A DNA stretch of 64,000 nucleotides from Zeimonas arvi (GCF_008039575.1 NZ_VDUY01000002.1:310001-374000), one strand, 5' to 3'; shown: positions 35,791-46,162, counted from the stretch's first letter. Program-made: numbers and translations. Notes: generated from the sequence alone by a model not told the origin.

Positions 35791-36447
35791 TCAGCGCGCA
35801 AGCGGCCGCTCGCGCGCCATCAGCTCCGCATTGGCCTTGCGCTCGGCGTCGACGCGCTGCGCCGCCGGGCGTTCGCGCATCCGCTTCAGGTAGTCGCGCA
35901 CCGGCAGGCCGGCCATGAGGTCCTCGCCCCAGATCGCCCTGGAGGTCATCGAGAGCAGCGGCAAGTGCACGTAGGCGGCGCAATCCGCCAGCGTGAACCG
36001 TTCGCCGGCCACGAAGGGCGAGAACCTCGCCAGCCGCGCGAAGGCGGCCACGTTGCGCTCGAGCTCGGAACGGGTGCGCTCGATCAGCGATTCCGAGACC
36101 TTGCCGCCGAAGAAGGCCTGCGGGTAGAGCCGCCGGGCGACCAGTTCCAGGTGCAGTTCCATGAACGCGATGAGCTCCCGCACCTTGGCGCGCTGCCAGG
36201 GGTCGGCCGGCAGGAGCGGGTTCTCGGGGAATGCGTCTTCCAGGTACTCGAGGATGACCTGCGACTCGCACAGCGCCCCCCGGTCGGTCTTCAGGAAGGG
36301 CACCTTGCCGAGGGGGCTGCAGCACAGGGTCTCCTCGTCCTTCGAGGCCCAGTTCAGCTGCTCGTCGAAGGCGACGCCCTTCTCGTAGAGCGCCAGCTTG
36401 ACCTTGTTGTGATAGTTGCTGACCGAAAAGCCGGCGAGCGTGAGCAT
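35791..36447 (-). CDS. Glutathione S-transferase family protein
   Basis: A GST-fold protein of 218 residues. The thioredoxin-like N-terminal domain reads MLTLAGFSVSNYHNKVKLAL, with the cis-Pro motif LGKVPFLKTDRGALCESQVI near residue 52, where the ES binds the gamma-glutamyl of glutathione. The all-helical C-terminal half includes PFVAGERFTLADCAAYVHLP near 150, with the N-capping box of helix 6. Substrate cannot be inferred. It converges with the ABC-F gene 11 bases away and is divergent from the fatty-acid module. Confidence 0.88.
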   Translation of the reverse strand: MLTLAGFSVSNYHNKVKLALYEKGVAFDEQLNWASKDEETLCCSPLGKVPFLKTDRGALCESQVILEYLEDAFPENPLLPADPWQRAKVRELIAFMELHLELVARRLYPQAFFGGKVSESLIERTRSELERNVAAFARLARFSPFVAGERFTLADCAAYVHLPLLSMTSRAIWGEDLMAGLPVRDYLKRMRERPAAQRVDAERKANAELMARERPLAR

Positions 36448-36528
36448 TGGCCATCTCCGTGGTTTTCTGGTGGCAGGACACCGCGCGCGAACGGAATCCC
36501 GGGGCGGCCAGTGTACCGGCCGCTCCAG

Positions 36529-36534
36529 TAGAAT
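36529..36534 (+). promoter_or_regulatory. -10 hexamer of a near-leaderless promoter
   Basis: TAGAAT ends 8 bases before the A of ATG 36542, placing the expected start point at or one base before the start codon. The 7 intervening bases hold no Shine-Dalgarno. The -35 is weak. Confidence 0.45.
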
Positions 36535-36541
36535 CGGGCTC

Positions 36542-38086
36542 ATGACCGATCTCGCCCCCCCCCATCCGTACAAGCAGGCCGGCATCGTCGGCACCGGCGC
36601 CATGGGGCGCGGCATCGCCCAGCTGCTCGCGCAGTCCGGCGTTACCGTCCGGCTGTTCGACAGCAACCCCGAGGCCGTCGCGGCGGCCATCGCCCAGATC
36701 GGCGACACCTTCGCCCGCCTGGCGGAAAAGGGCCGGATGGATCCCGCCGCCGCGAAGGCGGCCTCGGCCCGCCTGCAGCCGGCCGCCTCGCCGCAGGCGC
36801 TGGCCGGCTGCGACCTGGTGGTCGAGGCCATCGTCGAACGGCTCGAGGCCAAGCGCGCCCTGTTCGCCGAACTCGAGGGCATCGTCGACGCGGGCTGCGT
36901 GCTGGCCTCGAACACCTCGTCGCTGTCGGTGACCGCGATCGCGGCCGGCTGCGCGCGACCGCAGCGGGTGGTGGGTTGGCACTTCTTCAATCCGGTGCCG
37001 CTGATGAAGGTCGTCGAAGTCGTGAACGGCGCGCGCACCGAGCGGGGCATCGTCGACGACATGGTCGCGCTGAGCCGCGCCACCGGCCACCTGCCGGTGG
37101 TCGCCCAGGACACGCCCGGCTTCATCGTCAACCACGCGGGCCGCGCCTACGGCACCGAGTCGCTGAAGGCCTTGTCCGAGGGCGTGGCCGACATCCCGAC
37201 CATCGACCGCATCCTGCGCGAGCAGGTCGGCTTCGACGGCAGCGGCTTCCGGCTCGGTCCCTTCGAGCTGATGGACCTGACCGGGCTCGACGTCTCGCAC
37301 CCGGTCATGGAGTCGATCTACCGCCAGTTCTACGACGAGGCCCGCTTCCGGCCCAGCGTGATCACCGCCCAGCGGGTCGCCGCCGGGCTGCTGGGCCGCA
37401 AGACCGGCGAAGGTTTCTACCGCTACGCGGACGGCAAGCAGGAGAGCCCTGCCGAGCCGCCGGTGCCCTCGGTCCCGGTGCTGCCCCCGGTCTGGGTGGC
37501 GCCGGGGCCGCGCCAGGCGCTGGTCGCCGAGACCGCCGCCGGCCTGGGCGCCACCATCGAGACCGGGGAGGAGCCGTCGGCCGCTGCGCTGGTGCTGGTC
37601 GCGCCGCTGGGCCTGGACGCCACCGCCGCCGCGGGCGGGCTGCCGGCGGAGCGGGTCGTGGCCATCGACACGCTGTTCCCCATCGCCACCGGCGCCTGCC
37701 AGCGACGCGTGCTGATGACCACGCCGGCCACCCGACCCGAGTGGCGCGATGCCGCGCAGGCGCTGTTCGCGGCCGACGGCGCCCGGGTCTCGGTGCTGCG
37801 CGACAGCCCCGGCTTCATCGCGCAGCGCGTGGTCGCCATGATCGTTTCGGTGGCCACCGAGATCGCGCAGCAGCGGATCGCCTCGCCGGCCGACATCGAC
37901 ACCGCGGTGCGGATCGGCCTGGGCTATCCGCGCGGGCCGCTCACCATGGGCGACATGATCGGCGCCTCGGCCATCCTCGAGATCCTCGCCAACATGCACC
38001 GGCTGACCGGCGACCCGCGCTATCGCCCGGGAGCCTGGCTGCGCCGCCGCGCGCAGCTCGGCCTCTCGCTGCTCCAGGACGACTGA
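36542..38086 (+). CDS. 3-hydroxyacyl-CoA dehydrogenase (PaaH-like)
   Basis: An NAD-dependent L-3-hydroxyacyl-CoA dehydrogenase of 514 residues. The Rossmann motif GIVGTGAMGRGIAQLLAQSG is near residue 14. SNTSSLSVTAIA near 122 and the catalytic GWHFFNPVPLMKVVEVVNGA near 142 complete the domain. A first C-terminal 3HCDH domain (DTPGFIVNHAGRAYGTE) is followed by a second copy (DSPGFIAQRVVAMIVS) after a Pro-rich linker, the duplicated architecture of PaaH-type enzymes. A TAGAAT lies 7 bases upstream of the ATG. It heads a four-gene acyl-CoA module, with the hydratase gene 3 bases downstream. Confidence 0.93.
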   Translation: MTDLAPPHPYKQAGIVGTGAMGRGIAQLLAQSGVTVRLFDSNPEAVAAAIAQIGDTFARLAEKGRMDPAAAKAASARLQPAASPQALAGCDLVVEAIVERLEAKRALFAELEGIVDAGCVLASNTSSLSVTAIAAGCARPQRVVGWHFFNPVPLMKVVEVVNGARTERGIVDDMVALSRATGHLPVVAQDTPGFIVNHAGRAYGTESLKALSEGVADIPTIDRILREQVGFDGSGFRLGPFELMDLTGLDVSHPVMESIYRQFYDEARFRPSVITAQRVAAGLLGRKTGEGFYRYADGKQESPAEPPVPSVPVLPPVWVAPGPRQALVAETAAGLGATIETGEEPSAAALVLVAPLGLDATAAAGGLPAERVVAIDTLFPIATGACQRRVLMTTPATRPEWRDAAQALFAADGARVSVLRDSPGFIAQRVVAMIVSVATEIAQQRIASPADIDTAVRIGLGYPRGPLTMGDMIGASAILEILANMHRLTGDPRYRPGAWLRRRAQLGLSLLQDD

Positions 38087-38089
38087 CCC

Positions 38090-38884
38090 ATGGCCGCGCG
38101 CCTGCTATCCACGATGCAGGACGCGGTCCTGCAATTGACCATCGCCAATCCGGAGGCGCGCAACGCGCTGCACCCGGACATCTACGTCGAGGGCATCGCC
38201 GCGCTGAAACGCGCGGCGGGCGACCCCGCGGTGCGCGCGATCGTGATCGCCGGCGAAGGCGAGCACTTCTGCGCCGGCGGCAACCTGAACCGGCTGCGCG
38301 AGAACCGCTCGCGACCGCCCGAGGTCCAGGCGGAATCGATCGATACGCTGCACGAATGGATCGCCGCCATCCGCGACTGTCCGAAGCCGGTGGTCGCGGC
38401 GGTCGAGGGCGCAGCAGCCGGCGCCGGCTTCTCGCTGACGCTGGCCTGCGACCTGATCGTCGCGGCGCAGAACGCGCGCTTCGTGATGTCCTACATCCGG
38501 GTCGGCCTCACGCCTGACGGCGGCGCCAGCCACTGGCTGGCCACCCGACTGCCCTACCAGCTCGCCTACGAGATCCTCGCCTGCGGCCACCCCGTGGGCG
38601 CGCCCCGGCTGCACGCGCTGGGCATCGTCAGCGAGCTCACCGAGCCGGGCGACGCCCTGCGCGCCGCGCTGGCCCGCGCCAACGAGCTGGCCGACGGGCC
38701 AGCCTTCGCGCTGGGCCGGGTCAAGTCGCTGCTGTCGGCCGGCGAGCGCGAGGCCCTGTCGCACCAGCTGGTGCGCGAGCGCGAGAACTTCGTGGCCGCC
38801 CTGCACTCCGACGACGCCGGCGAGGGCATCGCCGCCTTCCTCGAAAAGCGCGTGCCCCGCTACCACCGCGGCGGACCGCGCTGA
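38090..38884 (+). CDS. Enoyl-CoA hydratase/isomerase family protein
   Basis: A crotonase-fold protein of 264 residues. The CoA-thioester oxyanion-hole elements are GEGEHFCAGGNLNRL near residue 60 and EGAAAGAGFSLTLACDLIVA near 105; RVGLTPDGGASHWLATRL follows near 138. Crotonases vary widely in reaction, so hydratase is only the default; an oxepin-CoA hydrolase-type role is possible beside a PaaH-like gene, but no other paa gene is here. Its start is 3 bases after the dehydrogenase stop, so they are co-transcribed. Confidence 0.88.
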   Translation: MAARLLSTMQDAVLQLTIANPEARNALHPDIYVEGIAALKRAAGDPAVRAIVIAGEGEHFCAGGNLNRLRENRSRPPEVQAESIDTLHEWIAAIRDCPKPVVAAVEGAAAGAGFSLTLACDLIVAAQNARFVMSYIRVGLTPDGGASHWLATRLPYQLAYEILACGHPVGAPRLHALGIVSELTEPGDALRAALARANELADGPAFALGRVKSLLSAGEREALSHQLVRERENFVAALHSDDAGEGIAAFLEKRVPRYHRGGPR

Positions 38885-38927
38885 GCGCCCGCCACCGTCC
38901 CAAGCAAGAATATAGGAACGCGACACA

Positions 38928-40040
38928 GTGACCGAGCCCGTCTCCCCCAGCGGCCAGGCTTCCGCGGACAGCGCCCAGCAGGCGAACAGCGGCACCACCG
39001 AGGTGCCCGAGCGCCACCGCATCGACCTCGGCACGCTCGAACGCCACCTTCGCGAGCGCATCGACGGCTTCCACGGCCCGCTCACGGTCGAGATGTTCAA
39101 GGGCGGCCAGTCCAACCCCACCTACAAGCTGATCACCCCGGGCCGCAGCTGGGTGATGCGCGCCAAGCCCGGGCCGGTGGCCCGGCTGCTGCCCTCGGCC
39201 CACGCGATCGAGCGCGAGTACCGGGTGCTCGAGGCGCTGGGCCGCGCCGGCATGCCGGTGGCCAGGGTCTACCTGCTCTGCGAAGACGAGTCGGTGATCG
39301 GACGGGCCTTCTACGTGATGGAGTTCGTCGAGGGCCGCGTGCTCTGGGAGCAGAGCCTGCCCGGCATGAGCCCGTCCGAACGCGGCGCGATCTACGACGA
39401 GATGAACCGCGTGATCGCCGCCCTTCACACGGTGGACTACAAGGCGATCGGCCTGGCCGACTACGGCAAGCCGGGCAACTACTTCGCGCGGCAGATCGGC
39501 CGCTGGAGCAAGCAGTACCAGGCCTCGGAGACCGAGAAGATCGAGGCGATGGACCGCCTGATCGAGTGGCTGCCGCATCACATCCCGGACAGCGACGAGA
39601 CCTCGATCGTGCACGGCGACTTCCGCCTCGACAACCTGATGTTCGACCGCACCGAGCCGAAGGTCCGCGCGATCCTCGACTGGGAGCTGTCCACCCTGGG
39701 CCACCCGCTCGCCGACTTCTCGTATCACTGCATGAGCTGGCACATCGAGCCGGGCCAGTTCCGCGGCATCGGCGGCCTCGACCACAAGGCGCTGGGCATC
39801 CCGACCGAGCGCGAATACGTGGAGGCCTATTGCCGGCGCACGCATCGCGATCCCGACGCGGTGATGGCCAACTGGGACTTCTACATCGCCTACAACATGT
39901 TCCGTCTCGCCGCGATCCTGCAAGGGATCATGAAGCGCGCGGTCGATGGCACCGCCTCGAGCGCCCGCGCGCTGGAGCAGGGGCGCCGCGCCAGGCCGCT
40001 GGCCGAGATGGGCTGGGAGATCGCGCAGCGCGTGCGCTGA
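38928..40040 (+). CDS. APH-fold kinase, ACAD10/11 N-domain/LvaA-like, candidate 4-hydroxyacyl-CoA kinase
   Basis: A phosphotransferase of 370 residues with the aminoglycoside-phosphotransferase/choline-kinase fold. A Gly-rich loop ([13 protein letters not shown] near 58), the Lys in [10 protein letters not shown], the catalytic loop [14 protein letters not shown] near 225 and the metal-binding [17 protein letters not shown] near 245 are clear. The family includes the kinase domain of ACAD10/ACAD11 and LvaA, which phosphorylate 4-hydroxyacyl-CoA. Here the partner acyl-CoA dehydrogenase is the next gene, which supports that role over antibiotic resistance. The start is GTG 38928, with AGGAA upstream. 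Confidence 0.82.
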   Translation: MTEPVSPSGQASADSAQQANSGTTEVPERHRIDLGTLERHLRERIDGFHGPLTVEMFKGGQSNPTYKLITPGRSWVMRAKPGPVARLLPSAHAIEREYRVLEALGRAGMPVARVYLLCEDESVIGRAFYVMEFVEGRVLWEQSLPGMSPSERGAIYDEMNRVIAALHTVDYKAIGLADYGKPGNYFARQIGRWSKQYQASETEKIEAMDRLIEWLPHHIPDSDETSIVHGDFRLDNLMFDRTEPKVRAILDWELSTLGHPLADFSYHCMSWHIEPGQFRGIGGLDHKALGIPTEREYVEAYCRRTHRDPDAVMANWDFYIAYNMFRLAAILQGIMKRAVDGTASSARALEQGRRARPLAEMGWEIAQRVR

Positions 40041-40117
40041 ACCGAACCACCAGGGCCGCCCCACCAAGCGCACCGCGCCTCGGGGACGGCCCAAGACTTT
40101 CAAAGGAGAGAGAAGAC

Positions 40118-41383
<1,266 letters not shown>

Positions 41384-41402
41384 GGCTTCCGCTGGATGGG
41401 CC

Positions 41403-41610
41403 GCCCGCTGCGCGGTGCGGCGCCGATCGGGCGGCAAGCCCGGTCCCCGCTGCGCGGGGATCGGGCTTCGCCCGCCCTCTCCGATCTCGGATTTCCGCGC
41501 CCGCCTCGCAGGAGGCTTCGCCCCCCGGCGAGCGGGCGCCCGCGGAAATCCTTTCGGTCGCTCGCGGCTCGGCCAAAGTCGCCCGATCGGCGCCGCACCG
41601 CGCAGCGGGC
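41403..41610. repeat. 208-bp palindromic element with 31-bp perfect terminal inverted repeats
   Basis: The 269-bp spacer between the acyl-CoA dehydrogenase and GST genes is mostly one element. Its ends, 41403-41433 and 41580-41610, are perfect reverse complements over 31 bp. Inside are AAGCCCG-CCCCGC / GCGGGG-CGGGCTT (41436-41468, with a symmetric 2-base internal loop), CCGA/TCGG (41481-41490), and an 11-bp stem GGATTTCCGCG/CGCGGAAATCC (41489-41499 and 41541-41551). The hairpins could fold as a branched structure closed by the long stem. No open reading frame of convincing composition and no target-site duplication are visible. Confidence 0.75.
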
Positions 41611-41652
41611 CCGGCCGTATGCTTCTCTCGCCACCAACACCGAGGAGACACC

Positions 41653-42348
41653 ATGATCGACTTGTACACCTGGCCCACGCCGAACGGCCACAAGGTGCAC
41701 ATCATGCTCGAGGAGTGCGGCCTGCCGTATGCGGTGCATGCGGTGGACATCGGCGCCGGCGAGCAGTTCGACCCGCAGTTCCTGAAGATCAGCCCGAACA
41801 ACAAGATCCCGGCGATCGTCGACTCCGAGGGCCCGGACGGCAAGCCGATGTCGTTGTTCGAGTCGGGGGCCATCCTCGTCTACCTGGCCGGCAAGACCGG
41901 AAAGTTCCTGCCCAAGACCACGCGCGGCCGCTACGAGGCGCTGCAGTGGCTGATGTTCCAGATGGGCGGCCTCGGGCCGATGCTGGGCCAGGCGCACCAC
42001 TTCCGGATCTACGCGCCGCACAAGATCGACTACGCGATCGAGCGCTACACGAACGAGGCCAGGCGCCTGTATGGCGTGCTGGAGCGCCAGCTCGAGCGCA
42101 CGGGGGCCTACGTGGCAGGTCGCGAGTACACGATCGCGGACATCGCCTGCTGGACCTGGACGCGCTCGCACGAGAACCAGGGCATCGACCTGGCGGGTTT
42201 CCCGCAGGTCAGGCGCTGGCACGACGTCATTGCCGCGCGCCCCGCGGTGCAGCGCGCGCTGACCATCCTGGCCGACAGGCGGAAGCCGCTCGTGGACCCG
42301 AAAGCGCGCGAGGCGCTGTTCGGCGGCACGCAGTACCCGAAGCGCTGA
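41653..42348 (+). CDS. Glutathione S-transferase, YfcG-like (nu class)
   Basis: A 231-residue GST of the YfcG type, enzymes with disulfide-bond reductase activity toward small disulfides. MIDLYTWPTPNGHKVHIMLE carries the Thr-Pro-Asn motif that replaces the usual Ser/Cys. Further elements are NNKIPAIVDSEGPDGKPMSL near 55, the LFESGAILVYLA glutathione site near 74, and GREYTIADIACWTWTRSHE near 157. GAGGAGA lies 5 bases upstream of ATG 41653. It is separated from the acyl-CoA genes by the palindromic element, so it may have its own transcript. Confidence 0.9.
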   Translation: MIDLYTWPTPNGHKVHIMLEECGLPYAVHAVDIGAGEQFDPQFLKISPNNKIPAIVDSEGPDGKPMSLFESGAILVYLAGKTGKFLPKTTRGRYEALQWLMFQMGGLGPMLGQAHHFRIYAPHKIDYAIERYTNEARRLYGVLERQLERTGAYVAGREYTIADIACWTWTRSHENQGIDLAGFPQVRRWHDVIAARPAVQRALTILADRRKPLVDPKAREALFGGTQYPKR

Positions 42349-42406
42349 GCGCGACCGCCGGGAAACGCCGGGCAGCAGCGCGCCACCGCGGCGCTCGCAC
42401 CGGCCA

Positions 42407-42883
42407 CTACTGGATCGGGTCCTTCAACGAGCGAGGCAACGGGAAGGCGAAGACTTCGATGCCCTCGTCGGCCAGCTCGGCCCGTTCCTCGGCGGTTGCC
42501 ACGCCGCGGATGCCGCGCTCGGGCGACTCCTGGTAGTGGATGCGCCGCGCTTCCTCGGCGAAGTTCTCGCCGACGTCCTCGGTGTTCGCGACCAGGTGGC
42601 GCGCGAGCTTCATCCACATCGCCTGCAGCTGCTGCGGCGTGGGCGCGGCACCGGCCGGCGCGGGCACGGCCGTCTCGGGCTTGCCGGGCGCACGCATGGC
42701 GGCCGGCTCGGTGGCGCCGGAGAGGTTCAGGCGGGGCGCGCTGGGGAGCTTGCGGATGGCCCGGTCGCCGCAGACCGGACACTCGATCAGCCCGCGTTCG
42801 AGCTGGCCGTCGAAGTCCTCGGCCGAGGCGAACCAGCCTTCGAAGCGATGGTCGTGGCCGCAGGCAAGATTGAATACTTTCAT
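42407..42883 (-). CDS. DUF1178 family protein
   Basis: A 158-residue protein of unknown function. The N-terminal 50 residues contain two small Cys motifs, LACGHDHRFEGWF and LIECPVCGDRAIRKLPSAP, which look like a compact zinc ribbon. A Pro/Ala-rich linker (about 55-80) follows, then a helical C-terminal region (QLQAMWMKLARHLVANTEDV). The start MKVFNLACGHDH is the family N-terminus; about 15 codons of open frame upstream are ignored. Family members are common in alpha- and betaproteobacteria. It converges with the GST gene and is divergent from mnmH. Confidence 0.85.
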   Translation of the reverse strand: MKVFNLACGHDHRFEGWFASAEDFDGQLERGLIECPVCGDRAIRKLPSAPRLNLSGATEPAAMRAPGKPETAVPAPAGAAPTPQQLQAMWMKLARHLVANTEDVGENFAEEARRIHYQESPERGIRGVATAEERAELADEGIEVFAFPLPRSLKDPIQ

Positions 42884-42936
42884 CGATTCCGTGTTCCTTG
42901 ACTCCCGATTGTACGGCCTCGGGGACATCGCGCTGA

Positions 42937-42942
42937 TAGAAT
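42937..42942 (+). promoter_or_regulatory. -10 hexamer of mnmH
   Basis: TAGAAT lies 30 bases before the mnmH ATG, which predicts a leader of about 24 bases. No strong Shine-Dalgarno is visible in that leader. Confidence 0.4.
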
Positions 42943-42972
42943 CCCCGTCCCCTGCCCCCTGGATCGCCCCCG

Positions 42973-44121
42973 ATGAAGGACCCGATCGTCGTCGGCATCG
43001 ACGAGGCGCTCGCGTCGCTCGACAGCTACGACGCGATCCTCGACGCGCGCAGCCCCTCCGAGTACGCCGAAGACCGCCTGCCCGGAGCGATCTCCACCCC
43101 CGTGCTGGACGACGCGCAGCGCGCCCGCGTGGGCACGATCTACAAGCAGCAGTCCTCGTTCGAGGCCAAGCGCATCGGCGCCGCGCTGGTTTCCCGCAAC
43201 ATCGCCGGACTCCTGGAATCCCAACTCGCCGACCGCCCTCGCGATTGGCGCCCGCTGGTGTATTGCTGGCGCGGCGGAAACCGCTCGGGTTCGCTCGCCA
43301 CGGTCATGGCCCGCGTGGGCTGGCGCACGGCGGTGCTCGACGGCGGCTATCGAGCCTTCCGCCGCCGCGTGCTCGCCGACCTGGCGGTCCTGCCGGACAC
43401 CCTGCGCTTGCGCGTCGTGGCCGGTCGCACCGGAAGCGGCAAGAGCCTGATCCTGCAGCGGCTGGCTGGCCTGGGCGTCCAGGTCCTCGACCTCGAGTCG
43501 CTGGCCAGTCACCGAGGCTCGGTGCTCGGCCTGATGCCCGACACGGTCCAGCCCTCGCAGAAACGCTTCGAGTCGCTGCTGTGGGACGCGCTGCGCCGCT
43601 TCGACCCGGCCCGGCCGATCTTCGTGGAGTCCGAAAGTCGCCGCGTGGGCCAGTGCCACCTGCCCGACGCCCTGATCGCCCGGATGCGCGCCGCGCCCTG
43701 CGTGCGCGTCGAGATGCCGGTCGCGCATCGGGCGAGCCTGCTGCTGCGCGAGTACCGTCACTTCGTCGAGGACCGCGCTGCCCTGTTCGAGCGGCTCGAG
43801 CGGCTCGTGCCGCTGCACGGGCGCCGCACCGTGGACGAATGGCGCGCGCTGGCCGAGAGCGGGCGTTGGGACGAATTCGTCACCATGCTGCTGCAGGCCC
43901 ACTACGACCCCGCCTACGACCGCTCGATGGCGCAGAACTACGAGGGAATCGTGTCGGCGGAGCCGCTGCGCCTGGCCAGCGGCGATGACGACGCGCTGGA
44001 GGCCGGCGCCCGCGCGCTGGCCCGGAATGCGGGCATCTCCGGTCGAGACGCGGAAAGCTTCGCGCGAGGCGCGGATGCATCGGGGCGAAGCGCCGGACCG
44101 GCCGCGCCGGACGAGACCTGA
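42973..44121 (+). CDS. mnmH: tRNA 2-selenouridine synthase
   Basis: A two-domain enzyme of 382 residues (SelU/YbbB). It replaces sulfur by selenium at the wobble 2-thiouridine of Lys, Glu and Gln tRNAs through a geranylated intermediate, using selenophosphate. The rhodanese domain holds the active Cys in LVYCWRGGNRSGSLATV near residue 97. A P-loop domain follows with VVAGRTGSGKSLILQRL near 150. The C-terminal helical domain ends in an Ala/Gly/Asp-rich tail. No selD is in the window. It converges with ppiD. Confidence 0.94.
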   Translation: MKDPIVVGIDEALASLDSYDAILDARSPSEYAEDRLPGAISTPVLDDAQRARVGTIYKQQSSFEAKRIGAALVSRNIAGLLESQLADRPRDWRPLVYCWRGGNRSGSLATVMARVGWRTAVLDGGYRAFRRRVLADLAVLPDTLRLRVVAGRTGSGKSLILQRLAGLGVQVLDLESLASHRGSVLGLMPDTVQPSQKRFESLLWDALRRFDPARPIFVESESRRVGQCHLPDALIARMRAAPCVRVEMPVAHRASLLLREYRHFVEDRAALFERLERLVPLHGRRTVDEWRALAESGRWDEFVTMLLQAHYDPAYDRSMAQNYEGIVSAEPLRLASGDDDALEAGARALARNAGISGRDAESFARGADASGRSAGPAAPDET

Positions 44122-44142
44122 CGCGCCCGGTCGCCCCGGCCT

Positions 44143-46065
44143 TCAGCGTTCGACCGGCGTCGGCGCGATCGCCTGCTCGTGGCGCACGATCTTGCGGCGC
44201 GCCTTCACCGCTTCGACGTAGGCGCCGAGCGCTGCCTGGCTGTAGGCCTGTTCGAGCTGCCGCTTGTAGAGCGGCTTGCGCTCGGCGAGCACCTTGTCGT
44301 CGGCCTCGATGACCCTGGAGACCTCGAACACGGCGTAGCCGCCGTCGGGCATGGGCGCGCCGGCATAGCCTGGCAACTTCTGCGAGTCGACCCGGAAGAT
44401 CGCCTCGATCGCCTGGGCCGGCACCGAATCGCTGGGCGCGCGACCGAGCGTGCGCGCCTTGTCGAAGCCTTCGGGGCTGGTCTTGCCCGAACGCAGGTCG
44501 GCGAGCAGGGCTTCGCCGGCCTTGCGCGCCGCCTGCGCCGACTCGCTGGCCACGAGCTGCTTGCGCACCTCTTCGCGGACTTCATCGAAGGGTTGCCGAC
44601 GCGCGGGCGAATGCTCGAGGATGCGGGCCGACACCAGCCGCCCGCCGCCGACGTCGACCGCTTGCGTGTTCCTGCGATTGGCGAGGCTGTCGGCCGAGAA
44701 CAGGGCCTCGAGCAGCCTGGGCTGATTGAGCGGATGGTCGGGCGGCAGGCCTTCGGCCCCGTCGCGACGGACCTTCTCGGCCGTCTGCGGCTTCAGCCCG
44801 AAGCGCTCGGCCGCGGGCTGCAGCGTGTCCGCCTGCTCGTAGACCAGGTTGCTGAAGCTCTCGGCGGCCTCGGCGAAGCGCCCGGCCGACTGCTGCTTGC
44901 GGATCTCGGCCTCGATCTCGGCGCGCACCGTCTGGAACGGCCGCTCGACGCCAGGGCGGATGCCGGTGAGCTTGATGACGTGGTAGCCGAATTCGGTCTC
45001 GACCACCTGGCTGACCTCGCCTTCCTTCAACGCGAAGGCGGCATCCGCGAAGGGCTTCACCATCATCGACGCGCTGAAGTAGCCCAGATCGCCGCCCGAA
45101 GGCGCCGAGCCGGGATCCTGCGACTCGGTCTTCGCCAGCTCGGCGAAATCGGCGCCGCCGGCGATCTTGTCGCGCAGGGCCTGCGCCTTGTCGCGCGCCG
45201 CCTTCCTGTCGGCGTCGCTCGCGCCCTCGTCGACGGTGATCAGGATGTGGCTCGCGCGGCGCTGCTCGGCCGTGGCGTAGCGCGCCTTGTTCTGCTCGTA
45301 GTAGGCCCGGACCTCGTCGGGGTTGAGCTGTATCGTGCTCTCGATCGCGGCAGGGTCCAGCACCAGGTACTCGACCCTGGCCTGCTCGGGCGTCTCGAAG
45401 GCGGCCGCATTCTGCTCGTGGTAGCGCTTGAGTGCCTCCTCCGAGGTGTCGACCGACGACGCGAAATCGGCCGGCGCCAGGACGCGCCGTCTCACCTCGC
45501 GGGTCTGCTCGCCCAGCCGCGCCACGCGCTCGACCAGCGCATCGGGCACGATCGGCGTTTGCGAGATCGCGCCGGGCAACGCCTGCATCGCCAGGTCCTG
45601 GCGCAACTCCGCCTCGAACATCGCCTCGTTGCGGCCCTGGGCGGCCAGCAGCGCGCGATAGCGCTCCATGTCGAAGCTGCCATCGGGTTTCACCAGGTCG
45701 GGGATCGCGAGGATCGCGCGGCGCAGCGAGTCGTCGGACACGACGATGCGCTGGTCCCCCGCCTCGAGCTGCAGCGCGCGCTGCGTGACCAGGCCCTCGA
45801 GGATTTCCGCGCGAATGCCGGCGTTGTCGAGCATGGCGGGATCGACCTGTCCGCCCAGCATCTGCCGCATCTGCTCGAGCTGGCGCTGGCGCGCCTGATC
45901 GAACTCCTGGCGCGTGATGTCGGAGTCGCCGACCCTGGCCACCCCATCGCCGTCGGACAAGAAGCGGTCGTAACCCTGGATGCCGAAGAAGGCGAACGCA
46001 GGAAAGATCAGGATCAGCAGGACGAACTGCAGGAGGCGCTGGTGCTTTCGGATCGAATCGAACAT
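44143..46065 (-). CDS. ppiD: SurA/PpiD-type periplasmic peptidyl-prolyl isomerase
   Basis: An inner-membrane-anchored periplasmic chaperone of 640 residues. Cytoplasmic MFDSIRKHQRLLQ is followed by one membrane helix (FVLLILIFPAFAFFGIQGY, about 14-32). A SurA_N-like domain with GDSDITRQEFDQARQRQLEQ begins near 45. The parvulin domain spans about 265-360 (RRASHILITVDEGAS; PSGGDLGYFSASMMVKPF), and a second degenerate parvulin-like region follows. The ATG at 46065 is the family start; further upstream the frame would read through the terminator and tRNA-Asp. It lies downstream of the lon-hupB block, as in E. coli. Confidence 0.94.
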   Translation of the reverse strand: MFDSIRKHQRLLQFVLLILIFPAFAFFGIQGYDRFLSDGDGVARVGDSDITRQEFDQARQRQLEQMRQMLGGQVDPAMLDNAGIRAEILEGLVTQRALQLEAGDQRIVVSDDSLRRAILAIPDLVKPDGSFDMERYRALLAAQGRNEAMFEAELRQDLAMQALPGAISQTPIVPDALVERVARLGEQTREVRRRVLAPADFASSVDTSEEALKRYHEQNAAAFETPEQARVEYLVLDPAAIESTIQLNPDEVRAYYEQNKARYATAEQRRASHILITVDEGASDADRKAARDKAQALRDKIAGGADFAELAKTESQDPGSAPSGGDLGYFSASMMVKPFADAAFALKEGEVSQVVETEFGYHVIKLTGIRPGVERPFQTVRAEIEAEIRKQQSAGRFAEAAESFSNLVYEQADTLQPAAERFGLKPQTAEKVRRDGAEGLPPDHPLNQPRLLEALFSADSLANRRNTQAVDVGGGRLVSARILEHSPARRQPFDEVREEVRKQLVASESAQAARKAGEALLADLRSGKTSPEGFDKARTLGRAPSDSVPAQAIEAIFRVDSQKLPGYAGAPMPDGGYAVFEVSRVIEADDKVLAERKPLYKRQLEQAYSQAALGAYVEAVKARRKIVRHEQAIAPTPVER

Positions 46066-46124
46066 GCGAAACGGCTCATCGTGCGTTCGGTTGCCGCCAC
46101 CGGTGCGGCCCCTGGCGACGGATG

Positions 46125-46155
46125 AAAAAAAAAGGGCGAACTTCCGTTCGCCCTT
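46125..46155 (-). terminator. Intrinsic terminator after tRNA-Asp
   Basis: A perfect 10-bp stem (AAGGGCGAAC / GTTCGCCCTT) with a 4-base loop, followed on the minus strand by nine T. It lies 7 bases beyond the CCA end of tRNA-Asp and ends the tRNA-Val/tRNA-Asp transcript before ppiD. Confidence 0.92.
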
Positions 46156-46162
46156 CGAGTGT

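Noticed and set aside
38928-40040. Aminoglycoside resistance gene
   Set aside because: The fold is shared, but the linked ACAD10/11-like dehydrogenase and beta-oxidation genes point to acyl-CoA metabolism.
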